A stretch of 61,994 bases of DNA from positions 1-61,994 of the forward strand of contig JAGVTV010000130.1 of NCBI GenBank assembly GCA_019136675.1, in the 5' to 3' direction. Positions 25,191-33,806 of this stretch are shown here, piece after piece. The notes under the pieces are model-generated. The model did not search any database. It saw nothing but the letters and a program-made list of their open reading frames with translations, and was not told the DNA's origin. Source of the DNA: Bacteroidota bacterium (lineage in GTDB: Bacteria; Bacteroidota; Bacteroidia; Chitinophagales; Saprospiraceae). The number at the start of each line of letters is the position of its first letter. Position 1 is the stretch's first letter. The position numbers and the translations under genes were made by a program.

Positions 25191-26025
25191 ATATTTTGTT
25201 GTTTAAATGATATCTTACTAACAGGTCCACAGGCTTAACAACTATGTTGCCCGGGTTAAGGCCATATTTATTCAGTATTCTGAGAAGATATTCCCTGAAA
25301 TGGTATGCTATCGATCCTGCGAAGTGCACTTTCAGGATTTTATTCTCCTCAAAACACAGTATCCTTGAGACCACAAATTCGTTTAACACTTTTTCGGCCA
25401 ATGCTGTTTTCCACGGACTGTTGATCTCCACAATAAATTCAGTAAATGAAGCTATATATCGGTTTGGGGCCTCGCCCTGATACACGTTTGTAATCAAGTC
25501 TTCGAGGTTGAGATGGTATTTGTTTTCAAACGCAAGATGCACATCCTCGGGCATAGTTCTGTAAAAATATGATCTCAGGATTTCTTTTCCGAAATGTACA
25601 CCGCCGCCTTCATCCCCGATAATATACCCAAGTGACGGTATTTTGCTGGTAATTCTGTTTCCGTCATAAACACATGAATTTGAGCCGGTTCCCAAAATAC
25701 AGGCTATGCCTGCCTCGTTGCCACAAAGGGCCCTGGCTGCCGCCAGCATGTCACCTTCGGCGAAAAGCCGCCCGCTAAATCCGTTGGACCTAAAAAAGGT
25801 TTCAAGTTTCTTTTTTGCTGACTGATCTGATACTCCTGCTCCGTAAAAAAATATACTTTCTGCCATTTGGAAACCTGAAAGTAAGCCTTGACATTCTGAA
25901 AGATCCGGAAACTCCCTCATGACCGCAGGGTTCATACCTGCGGAATGGTAGTCACTGACATTTCCCTTGTCATCAATGACAACCCAATCAGTTTTGGTGG
26001 AGCCGCTTTCCGCAATGATAAACAT
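25183..26025 (-). CDS. BadF/BadG-type sugar kinase (N-acetylglucosamine kinase-like)
   Basis: A 280-residue ASKHA-fold kinase. The first phosphate motif is ESGSTKTDWVVID, followed by the adenosine/phosphate 2 region CILGTGSNSCVYDG and YIIGDEGGGVHFGKEILR. This pattern is typical of proteins called N-acetylglucosamine kinase in Bacteroidota, acting on amino sugars recovered from cell wall or chitin. The substrate is not certain from sequence. It is the first gene of an operon with pfkA and cutA, which fits sugar entry into glycolysis. A -7 box lies at 26069-26076. Confidence 0.85.
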   Translation of the reverse strand: MFIIAESGSTKTDWVVIDDKGNVSDYHSAGMNPAVMREFPDLSECQGLLSGFQMAESIFFYGAGVSDQSAKKKLETFFRSNGFSGRLFAEGDMLAAARALCGNEAGIACILGTGSNSCVYDGNRITSKIPSLGYIIGDEGGGVHFGKEILRSYFYRTMPEDVHLAFENKYHLNLEDLITNVYQGEAPNRYIASFTEFIVEINSPWKTALAEKVLNEFVVSRILCFEENKILKVHFAGSIAYHFREYLLRILNKYGLNPGNIVVKPVDLLVRYHLNNKIYE

Positions 26026-26068
26026 GCTGACAAATAGAGTTTTAGCTGGATAGCCAGTATAAAAATGG

Positions 26069-26076
26069 CAAATTTA
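26069..26076 (-). promoter_or_regulatory. -7 box of the sugar kinase-pfkA-cutA operon
   Basis: The minus strand reads TAAATTTG, a TAnnTTTG match, 43 bases before the ATG at 26025. No clear TTTG partner is visible. Confidence 0.45.
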
Positions 26077-26123
26077 ACAGATTATATCTATAAATTTATT
26101 ATTATATCACCTGAAGGGTAAAA

Positions 26124-26155
26124 TTTGGGATTGACAGCAGGGACAATTATCTTTG
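26124..26155 (+). promoter_or_regulatory. Full Bacteroidota promoter of hbd
   Basis: TTTG (26124-26127), a 20-base spacer and TATCTTTG (26148-26155) form a complete -33/-7 pair, 32 bases before the ATG of hbd. Confidence 0.75.
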
Positions 26156-26187
26156 CATCCTATCCTTAACCAAACCAGAAACAAGCC

Positions 26188-27081
26188 ATGGAAATTAAGA
26201 ATGTAACAGTGATAGGTGCCGGCACAATGGGCAATGGAATAGCACAGGTCTTTGCCATGCATGCCTTTAATGTCACACTGTGCGATATTTCAAATGAAGC
26301 CCTGGAAAGGGCATTGAAGACCATCAGGACAAACCTGGACAGGATGGTAAATAAAGGTCTTGTAAGCCAGGAAAATGCAGAACAGACAGTCGGGCGGGTT
26401 TCAATCTCAACAGATACTTCCCGGGCAGTGGCTTCCGCAGATCTTGTTGTCGAGGCAGCTACTGAAAACTTCGAACTCAAAAAGAAGATCTTTTCACAAA
26501 TAGACAAAGCCACCCATCCGAACTGCATTTTAGCTACAAATACATCATCCATATCCATCACATCTCTGGCTGCCGCAACTTCTGATCCTTCTCGGGTCAT
26601 AGGCATGCACTTCATGAATCCGGTACCGGTGATGAAACTCGTGGAGATCATCAGAGGTTACTCAACTTCCGACCACGCCTGTAAAGTCGTGATGGACCTG
26701 AGCAAATCCATGGGCAAGGAACCGGTAGAGGTCAATGACTACCCGGGTTTTGTGGCAAACCGCATCCTGATGCCCATGATCAATGAAGCTGTTTACACCC
26801 TTTATGAAGGAGTAGCCGGAGTAAGAGAGATCGATACCGTGATGAAACTGGGCATGGCACATCCTATGGGGCCTTTGGCCCTGGCAGATTTTATCGGGCT
26901 TGATGTGTGTGTGTCTATACTCAACATCATGCAAGCCGGACTAGGCAATCAGAAATATGCTCCCTGCCCGCTGCTTGTAAATATGGTCAATGCAGGCAAG
27001 CTCGGAAAAAAATCCGGTGAAGGCTTTTATGTTTATCAGGAGGGCAGTAAAGAAGCAGATGTTTCACCAAGACTGAGATGA
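26188..27081 (+). CDS. hbd: 3-hydroxybutyryl-CoA dehydrogenase
   Basis: A 297-residue short 3-hydroxyacyl-CoA dehydrogenase of the stand-alone type. The Rossmann start is VTVIGAGTMGNGIAQVFA, and the catalytic region is GMHFMNPVPVMKLVEII with the His-Asn pair. The C-terminal domain carries YPGFVANRILMPMINEA and LGMAHPMGPLALADFIGLD. It reduces acetoacetyl-CoA or oxidises 3-hydroxybutyryl-CoA with NAD(P). The stop codon overlaps the ATG of the CoA-transferase gene (ATGA), so both are made together and probably act in one acyl-CoA pathway. Confidence 0.93.
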   Translation: MEIKNVTVIGAGTMGNGIAQVFAMHAFNVTLCDISNEALERALKTIRTNLDRMVNKGLVSQENAEQTVGRVSISTDTSRAVASADLVVEAATENFELKKKIFSQIDKATHPNCILATNTSSISITSLAAATSDPSRVIGMHFMNPVPVMKLVEIIRGYSTSDHACKVVMDLSKSMGKEPVEVNDYPGFVANRILMPMINEAVYTLYEGVAGVREIDTVMKLGMAHPMGPLALADFIGLDVCVSILNIMQAGLGNQKYAPCPLLVNMVNAGKLGKKSGEGFYVYQEGSKEADVSPRLR

Positions 27082-28169
27082 TATTTCCGGACTTTAAGAA
27101 TGATGCCAAACCTTTCTCAGGACTGAAGGTACTGGATATTTCCAATATCCTGGCCGGCCCGCTGGCTGCTTCATTTTTTGCTGAGCTGGGAGCCACTGTG
27201 GTAAAAGTAGAAAATAAACTTACTGCCGGTGATGCCACCAGAACGTGGAAACTTCCCGGTGAAGACCCGGCCAGCCCGTATTCTGCCTATTATTTTAGTG
27301 CCAACTACGGCAAGGAGGTTGTTTTGCTCGATTTGACAAACCCCGCTGACAGGCAAAAAGCCGAAGAAATGATTGCTGACAGTGATGTGGTCATTTCAAA
27401 TTTCCAAAAAAAAGTTGCACAAAAACTCGGCCTTCTTCCGGAAGAAACTGCTTTAAAGTATCCTTCTCTCATCTTTGCACAGCTGAGTGCTTACGAATTT
27501 GATGATCCAAGGCCGGGGTATGACCTGGTGATGCAGGGAGAAACCGGATGGATAAGTATGACGGGAACGGATGACAGCCATCTGGCCAAGATACCTGTGG
27601 CAGTCATTGACATATTTGCTTCTCACCAGATCAAGGAAGCGGTGCTTATTGCTCTGATAAAAAGGGCCGTAACAGGAAAGGGAAGCACTATTCACGTCTC
27701 ACTATATAAGAGCGGTATTTCCGGACTTGCCAATCAGGCATCCAACTATCTGATGCAGGGCGTTGTGGCAAAACCCATAGGCACACTTCATCCCAATATT
27801 GCTCCTTACGGAGATATTTTTACATCAGCCGATGGTACTGACTTTTTGCTGGCCGTAGGCAGCGACGATCAGTTTAAAAAACTATGGAAAACCCTGATGC
27901 CGGGTGTTGCAATTAATCCCAATTTTGAATCAAATTCCGGAAGGGTTAAGAACCGCAAGGAATTATGTAAAGCACTGCAACAGTCTTTTGGTAGCAATCC
28001 GTTCGTAAAAATAGAAACTTTGCTGGGAACAATAAATGTACCGTACTGTTCTATTTTGAAAATGAATGATGTTTTTCAGGACAAACTTGCAAAAGAAATG
28101 GTCCTTACCCAGACAAAACATGATGAAACTGGTCAATCCGTTAGCAGTATTGCGTTTACCATTAAATGA
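27078..28169 (+). CDS. CaiB/BaiF family CoA-transferase
   Basis: A 363-residue class III CoA-transferase. It begins GLKVLDISNILAGPLAASFFAELGATVVKVE, the family opening. RPGYDLVMQGETGWISMTG follows, and D178 in PVAVIDIFAS occupies the position of the catalytic aspartate. The usual C-terminal arm is present (SVSSIAFTIK at the end), though it is slightly shorter than many members. The acids exchanged are unknown; coupling with hbd by a 4-base overlap suggests a short-chain 3-hydroxyacyl or related pathway. Confidence 0.88.
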   Translation: MIFPDFKNDAKPFSGLKVLDISNILAGPLAASFFAELGATVVKVENKLTAGDATRTWKLPGEDPASPYSAYYFSANYGKEVVLLDLTNPADRQKAEEMIADSDVVISNFQKKVAQKLGLLPEETALKYPSLIFAQLSAYEFDDPRPGYDLVMQGETGWISMTGTDDSHLAKIPVAVIDIFASHQIKEAVLIALIKRAVTGKGSTIHVSLYKSGISGLANQASNYLMQGVVAKPIGTLHPNIAPYGDIFTSADGTDFLLAVGSDDQFKKLWKTLMPGVAINPNFESNSGRVKNRKELCKALQQSFGSNPFVKIETLLGTINVPYCSILKMNDVFQDKLAKEMVLTQTKHDETGQSVSSIAFTIK

Positions 28170-28310
28170 GTTAAGGGTGTTGCAGGTGTATTTTTAGTAC
28201 GATTTTTGCTTTACCTTACACATTACAGGAGTATTTTTTACAGTTTTAAATCAATTAACTGTATGGTAAGTTATAATGTATTACATTTATTTATAATATA
28301 ATTCAAATAG

Positions 28311-29339
28311 ATGAACATTCGTAAACTGTTTATAAAAATATTTTTGCTGGCTGCAGTTTTTTTTATTTGCAGAAATGCAAATACTCAGGATTTACATTAC
28401 AGCCAGTTTTACAATTCGCCCCAAAATATAAACCCTGCCCTTACGGGTATGTTTTCCGGTGACCACAGGTTTATGGTGTCCATGCGGGATCAGTGGCGAT
28501 TTGTGCCGGTTCCGTGGTTTACACTGAGCGGTGCTTATGACAGGAAGTTTTATGTTTTAAAAAGTGAAAAGCATTTCATTGGAGGTGGAATTAACCTGAA
28601 CCACGACCGACAGGGAGATTCTGACCTCAATCTTTCGTCATTGACACTAAACGGGGCATACCACCGGCTGCTGACGCCACATCACATAGTCAGTGCAGGT
28701 TTAACGCTGGGCTTTTCATCCCGCGGATTTAATACAAAGTCTCTGACCTGGGACAAACAGTGGAACGGTGACGCCTTCAACGGAGGCCTTCCATCCGGAG
28801 AAGCTTTCCAGAATTTTGAGCGAATCAATTTTTTTGAGACAGGGGTAGGGCTTAACTACAGATATCAAAAACATAAAAGGACATTTGCCGATATCGGAGT
28901 CGGGGTACTACATCTTGTAAGTCCGAATGTTGCATACTATGATAATTCTACGGCCAACTTACCGCAAAGACTTACTTTGTCGGCAGTCGGGCAGGTGAAG
29001 TTGCTCGATATTTTGGATATTCAGTTACATGGCCTTCATCAGATTCAAGACAAATACAATGAGACGGTAATCGGTGGCCTTGGTAAGATATACATAAGCC
29101 AGAAGAGGGGCAAAGAGGTTCAGCTCCATGTTGGGCTTGGTTACAGAACAGCGGGTTCGTATATTCCCACGGTAGCCCTTCAGGTCAATAACATATATGC
29201 AGGGTTTAGCTATGACATTGATACAAACCAGTACAACCAGACCGTTGGGTCCCGCAGAGGAGGTCCTGAGATTCATGTCAGGTATATTATTGCCAATGTG
29301 CCTGCCCTTAAGGAGGTAAAAGTATGCCCAATCTACTAA
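28311..29339 (+). CDS. PorP/SprF family outer-membrane protein (T9SS)
   Basis: A 342-residue outer-membrane barrel protein. After a signal peptide (IFLLAAVFFICRNANTQ) comes the family start DLHYSQFYNSPQNINPALTG, then MRDQWRFVPVPWFTLSGAYDRKF. In Flavobacterium johnsoniae, SprF is required for secretion of the type B cargo SprB, so PorP/SprF proteins are thought to serve type B substrates. The gene is followed by a PorE-like protein and then by a large adhesin with a type B sorting domain, which is the expected partner. This is one of two PorP/SprF genes in the window. Confidence 0.92.
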   Translation: MNIRKLFIKIFLLAAVFFICRNANTQDLHYSQFYNSPQNINPALTGMFSGDHRFMVSMRDQWRFVPVPWFTLSGAYDRKFYVLKSEKHFIGGGINLNHDRQGDSDLNLSSLTLNGAYHRLLTPHHIVSAGLTLGFSSRGFNTKSLTWDKQWNGDAFNGGLPSGEAFQNFERINFFETGVGLNYRYQKHKRTFADIGVGVLHLVSPNVAYYDNSTANLPQRLTLSAVGQVKLLDILDIQLHGLHQIQDKYNETVIGGLGKIYISQKRGKEVQLHVGLGYRTAGSYIPTVALQVNNIYAGFSYDIDTNQYNQTVGSRRGGPEIHVRYIIANVPALKEVKVCPIY

Positions 29340-29355
29340 AATAAATGATGAAAGG

Positions 29356-31812
29356 ATGACAAGTAAATCGAACATATACAGCCTTATCTTCACGGTTTTA
29401 ATACTGGTGCAGGGGGGGCTTTACGGTCAAACTCCTTCCAAAAGGAAATACATTGAGGCTGCCGAAAGGGAATTTGCAGATAAAAACTATTACGGGGCAC
29501 TGCTGTATTACAATGAGGTCCTTGAATTTGACAGGGATGACCGGGATATTCTGTACAAGTCAGCTGAGGCAGCCAGGCATTTTAATTCCTACACCAAGGC
29601 GGCAGAAAAATACCAATACCTGATTGATTCCCTCAAGGATGATACGCATCCGGAGGCAGTTTTCTGGCTGGCAAATATGAAGCAACATGCGGGAGACTAC
29701 AGTGAGGCAGACAAATATTACGACCTGTACATTTCAGAGTATGGTGGCATCGATACTCTTATGACAGCCAGGGCCAAAAAAGAAAAGGCTTCTGTCAGTT
29801 ATGCACGGACATTGGCGGCAAGGCCAAAGAAAAATGTGAAACTTGAAAAGCTTGGAAACGATATCAATACTCCGGCATCCGAGGTTGCCGGCAGCCTGAT
29901 ACGCGATGAGTTTTACTTTTCTTCCATGAAGTATAAGGAAGAGAAGCCTGCAAAACTTCCGTTTCGCGATATATCAAAGATCCTAAAAAAGTCGAGGGAC
30001 AGTATAGTGGATCTAGTCCCGGGAGTAGCCAATAACAGAAATAACCTGGTCTCAAATGCCGCCTTGTCTTCTGACGGATCCACAGTGTATTACACAGTTT
30101 GTGACTATATAAACGGGTCAGACATCCGGTGCAATATCTTCAGGGCAAAACTTGGACCCGATGACACACTTGCAGATGAAGTCAAACTCCCTGACCCCAT
30201 TAATTTGCCGGGGTTTACTAGTACCCATCCCAACCTTACCCTTGATTCCATCACAGGTAAGGAAATGATTTATTTTGTTTCTGACAGGAAAGGGGGAGCA
30301 GGGGGACTTGATATATGGTACAGCCTGATAGACCCTAAGTTTGGATTTTCCGAACCCATAAACATCAGGGAAATTAATACCCCTGACAATGAAATTACCC
30401 CATTTTACAATAAGGAAAGCAACTTTCTGTTTTTCAGTTCTGATGGTCGTGAAGGTATGGGGGGGTATGATATATTTAAATCAGTACGCACTGCAAACGG
30501 ATTTGGCAATGTTGTAAATGGTGGAGTTCCGCTCAACAGCAGTTATCATGATATTTATTATTATGAGGTTCAGGGTGGCAATACTGCGTATTTTTCGTCA
30601 AACCGGAAAGGAGCCTTGTACCTGGATGATTATTTCGAATCCTGCTGTTATGATATCTACAAGATGGATATTACTAAACTTGAACTGGATCTGAATGCTC
30701 TGACATTTGACAAAATTACCGGCCGGCCACTTAAAAATGCTACCGTCATCCTGATTGACCAGGATACCGGAGCGGAGATCGCAAGGGTAAGAAACGATGA
30801 TGGCAACGACCACAAATTTCCATTGGATGAAGACAAAAATTACCTGATCATTGCACAAAGAGAAAATTACTATCCGGATACTCTAACTCTTTCGACCTTT
30901 GGAGCTGAAAAATCAGAGAGCATCACAAAAAAAATGTACCTGAGCACCGATATGATGCTGCTGGATGTATTTACATTTACAAAAATAGGAAAGCTCGCGT
31001 TACCAGGCACGACTATTACCATTACTGACATGACGGATCCTTCCAAAAAGGAAATTATTGAGGTCAATAACCTTTCAAATGACTTCCATTTTATGGTAGA
31101 CAGGGGCAAGCAGTACCGGATTACGGCACGAAAGGAGGGATACACGGATGCCGTGGAGATTCTGGATACCAGGCCCTATGACAAGTCAGCTCTTATTACT
31201 GTTGACATGTATCTCGATAAGTTTGTCCTGCAGGACCTGCTACCAATTACTCTGTATTTTGACAATGACCTCCCTGATCTTGCCAGTAAACGCACGATTA
31301 CCAATACAAAATATGGTGAATTGCTTACCAATTACATGAACAGGAAGGAGGATTATAAGGACAAGTTTTCTAAACCTTTGTCAGGGACGGAAGCTGATCT
31401 GGTGAGGAATGATTTTGAAAATTTCTTTGAAGGCGATGTACGCGGAGGTTATGACAAATTCAGGATGTTTATTGGCAATCTTCTTCAGGAACTGGAAGCC
31501 GGCAATCAGGTTGAGCTTATTTTGAAAGGATTTACATCCCCAAGGGCAGAGTCCAAGTACAATCTGGCATTGGGACAAAGAAGGGTAAACTCGGTCAAAA
31601 ATGAGATGATTATTTTTGGTAATGAGCAGTTGAGGCAATATTTCCTGTCCGGCCAGCTGAAGATCACTGATATCTCGTTTGGCAAGGAGTTGTCTCCTCC
31701 GGATGTTCCGGCAGATATAAAGGACGAACGCAATTCCATTTACAATATAAAGGCCGCAAAACAAAGAAGAGTGGAGATATTGAGGGCATCAAGAAACAAA
31801 GCGACTAATTAA
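29356..31812 (+). CDS. PorE-like protein: TPR, WD40-like propeller and OmpA domain
   Basis: An 818-residue exported protein. The signal peptide (LIFTVLILVQGGLYG) is followed by TPR repeats (about 25-150) and a WD40-like/PD40 propeller (about 160-430, with YFVSDRKGGAGGLDIWYS and FFSSDGREGMGGYDIFKS). Two carboxypeptidase-regulatory-like beta domains follow (about 435-620), and a C-terminal OmpA-like domain. This order is that of PorE, which ties T9SS rings to peptidoglycan. The OmpA motif reads GFTSPRAESKYNLALGQRRV: the usual Asp after Thr is Ser, while the Arg is kept, so cell-wall binding may differ. It sits 16 bases after the PorP/SprF gene and 5 bases before the adhesin frame. Confidence 0.87.
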   Translation: MTSKSNIYSLIFTVLILVQGGLYGQTPSKRKYIEAAEREFADKNYYGALLYYNEVLEFDRDDRDILYKSAEAARHFNSYTKAAEKYQYLIDSLKDDTHPEAVFWLANMKQHAGDYSEADKYYDLYISEYGGIDTLMTARAKKEKASVSYARTLAARPKKNVKLEKLGNDINTPASEVAGSLIRDEFYFSSMKYKEEKPAKLPFRDISKILKKSRDSIVDLVPGVANNRNNLVSNAALSSDGSTVYYTVCDYINGSDIRCNIFRAKLGPDDTLADEVKLPDPINLPGFTSTHPNLTLDSITGKEMIYFVSDRKGGAGGLDIWYSLIDPKFGFSEPINIREINTPDNEITPFYNKESNFLFFSSDGREGMGGYDIFKSVRTANGFGNVVNGGVPLNSSYHDIYYYEVQGGNTAYFSSNRKGALYLDDYFESCCYDIYKMDITKLELDLNALTFDKITGRPLKNATVILIDQDTGAEIARVRNDDGNDHKFPLDEDKNYLIIAQRENYYPDTLTLSTFGAEKSESITKKMYLSTDMMLLDVFTFTKIGKLALPGTTITITDMTDPSKKEIIEVNNLSNDFHFMVDRGKQYRITARKEGYTDAVEILDTRPYDKSALITVDMYLDKFVLQDLLPITLYFDNDLPDLASKRTITNTKYGELLTNYMNRKEDYKDKFSKPLSGTEADLVRNDFENFFEGDVRGGYDKFRMFIGNLLQELEAGNQVELILKGFTSPRAESKYNLALGQRRVNSVKNEMIIFGNEQLRQYFLSGQLKITDISFGKELSPPDVPADIKDERNSIYNIKAAKQRRVEILRASRNKATN

Positions 31813-31817
31813 AATTG

Positions 31818-33806
31818 ATGAGAATGAACATGATAAATAAAATATATAAACTGGCAATTCTGGTTGTAGGCTTAAGTGTATTTATACCTTCAGAGTCATG
31901 GGCTACCCATATAGTAGGTGGCAACCTCACTTACCGGCACATCTCGGGCACCACCTATCAGGTCAGGCTGACTCTCCGCAGAGACTGCCTTTTGGGGTCT
32001 CCTGAAGCACAGTTTGATGACCCGGCATCCATAGGAATCTTTACCAGTTCCGGTGCCCTTGCCATCTGGGTCGGAAACAATGGTCAATTGAAGATACCTT
32101 TTATGTCTTCTGATACACTAAATCAATATATCAGAAGTGACTGCGGCTTTGAAGGTACACAGGTTTGTGTGCACGAGACCATTTATCAGGGCAACATCAG
32201 TCTGCCCGAACGTCCCGGTGGGTACATCCTGGCCTATCAGAGGTGCTGCCGCAATGCCACGATCAATAACATACTCAATCCATTGGAGACCGGTTCGACC
32301 TATTGGGTAGCAGTAAGTGAACAGGCCCTGGTAACAAAAAACACATCACCTGAATTTAAGGAATGGCCTGATGTGTACATATGTGCCAATAAACCCCTTG
32401 TTTTTGACCACTCAGCCACGGATACCAATGGCGACTCGCTGGTATACAAGCTTTGTGTTCCTTCCACCGGAGCAACCCTGGCCAACCCCAGACCCCAACC
32501 TCCCGGATTTCCGCCTTATGTAAATATTCAGTGGGCACCTCCATATTCTTTAAATGACATGATGGGCGGGGTTCCGCTCAAAATAGACAGTAAAACCGGT
32601 GTGATAACAGCCAATCCAAATCTTGTCGGTCAATTCCTCATTGGCATTTGTGTGGAAGAATATAGAAATGGAGTCTTATTGGGTACCGTAAGACGTGATT
32701 TTCAGTACAATGTCCGTGTATGCAGCCAGCCTCCCAAGGCTCAATTTACCACCTCTGAGAGCAATTGTGACGGCCTCAGGGTAGAGTTCTATAACAACAG
32801 TTTGAGTTCGTCCGCCTACCAGTGGGACTTTAATTATCCGTCCTCCGACCCGGCATTCAAATCGACAGAAAAGAATCCCGTCTTCACCTTTCCGCAGTCC
32901 GGAGTTTACACGGTCAGGCTCAGGGCGACAAGGGGATCTGACGGTTGTTTTGATACCTTACTGCAGACGGTGTCGGTTTTTGAAAACAAGATAGTACCAC
33001 AGTTTTCGTACCGGCTGGACGGGTGTAACGACCGCCTGGATAGTCTGACATTGTTGCTCAATGACGAATCTGCCTTTAATGAACCGGGATACAACCTTGA
33101 TTCCTGGAGCTGGTCAGTCACTCAGCATGGACAGACCAGGTTGTACTCGGGTAAAGAAGCCAAGGTTTTGGTGGATACCAATGGAATTGCGACCGTAACA
33201 TTATCCCTTACCGCTTCAAATGGTTGTAAAACTGAAATAGAAAAACAGGTGGACATCCAACAGTTTATCCCTAAACTGGATTTTGATTACCGTCTTGTAC
33301 AATGCCCTTCAGAAGGAGTCGCCCAGATAGAACTTACCGATAAATCAGGACCATTAAATCCAAATGCAATCATTGAGACCACATCCTGGACTGTAGGAAA
33401 TCAAACCCTGACGGGAGGCACAGTGCTGGTAAACATACCGCAGGATACGAAGTCCTTTGAGGTAAATATGTCGACGTTGTTTAAGTCAGCATGCCGGGTG
33501 GAATTGACAAAATCGTTTGATCTCAGCGTGCTGGTTCCTTCTGCCGCCTTTACGTTTGATCCGGTAGGTTGCCCCGATGTGGACAGTGTTACGTACAGAC
33601 TTACCTATGATGGAAATCTTTCAAACGGACAGCCTGCCACAAATCTGGAATGGATGGCGGGCATAGCCTCAGGGCAATCAGCTTTTAGTGGCAACCAGAT
33701 TGAATTTACCATACCTAAAGACAGCCTGGCTGTATTTTCACTTATGACTGTATTTGAAAACGGATGTATTGACAGGTTGGCTGATACACTTTGGGCAGGA
33801 CCCTGA
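31818..33806 (+). CDS. PKD-type surface adhesin, 5' half (frame broken by 22-bp duplication)
   Basis: The first 662 codons of a secreted T9SS protein. Several ATGs (31818, 31824, 31830) precede the signal peptide (KLAILVVGLSVFIPSESWA); I use the first. The mature part starts THIVGGNLTYRHISGTTY, a domain common at the start of Bacteroidota gliding/adhesin proteins. A PKD domain follows near residues 310-390 (YQWDFNYPSSDP...SGVYTVRLRATRG), and further PKD/Ig-like modules. The frame stops at 33806 inside the second copy of a 22-bp tandem duplication, and the product would lack a sorting domain. Without the extra copy the frame runs on to 36051. It may therefore be a recent mutant, a switchable gene or a sequencing error. 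Confidence 0.85.
   Translation: MRMNMINKIYKLAILVVGLSVFIPSESWATHIVGGNLTYRHISGTTYQVRLTLRRDCLLGSPEAQFDDPASIGIFTSSGALAIWVGNNGQLKIPFMSSDTLNQYIRSDCGFEGTQVCVHETIYQGNISLPERPGGYILAYQRCCRNATINNILNPLETGSTYWVAVSEQALVTKNTSPEFKEWPDVYICANKPLVFDHSATDTNGDSLVYKLCVPSTGATLANPRPQPPGFPPYVNIQWAPPYSLNDMMGGVPLKIDSKTGVITANPNLVGQFLIGICVEEYRNGVLLGTVRRDFQYNVRVCSQPPKAQFTTSESNCDGLRVEFYNNSLSSSAYQWDFNYPSSDPAFKSTEKNPVFTFPQSGVYTVRLRATRGSDGCFDTLLQTVSVFENKIVPQFSYRLDGCNDRLDSLTLLLNDESAFNEPGYNLDSWSWSVTQHGQTRLYSGKEAKVLVDTNGIATVTLSLTASNGCKTEIEKQVDIQQFIPKLDFDYRLVQCPSEGVAQIELTDKSGPLNPNAIIETTSWTVGNQTLTGGTVLVNIPQDTKSFEVNMSTLFKSACRVELTKSFDLSVLVPSAAFTFDPVGCPDVDSVTYRLTYDGNLSNGQPATNLEWMAGIASGQSAFSGNQIEFTIPKDSLAVFSLMTVFENGCIDRLADTLWAGP

Noticed and set aside
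31815..31817. TTG as start of the adhesin
   Set aside because: ATGs follow directly at 31818, 31824 and 31830, still ahead of the signal peptide.
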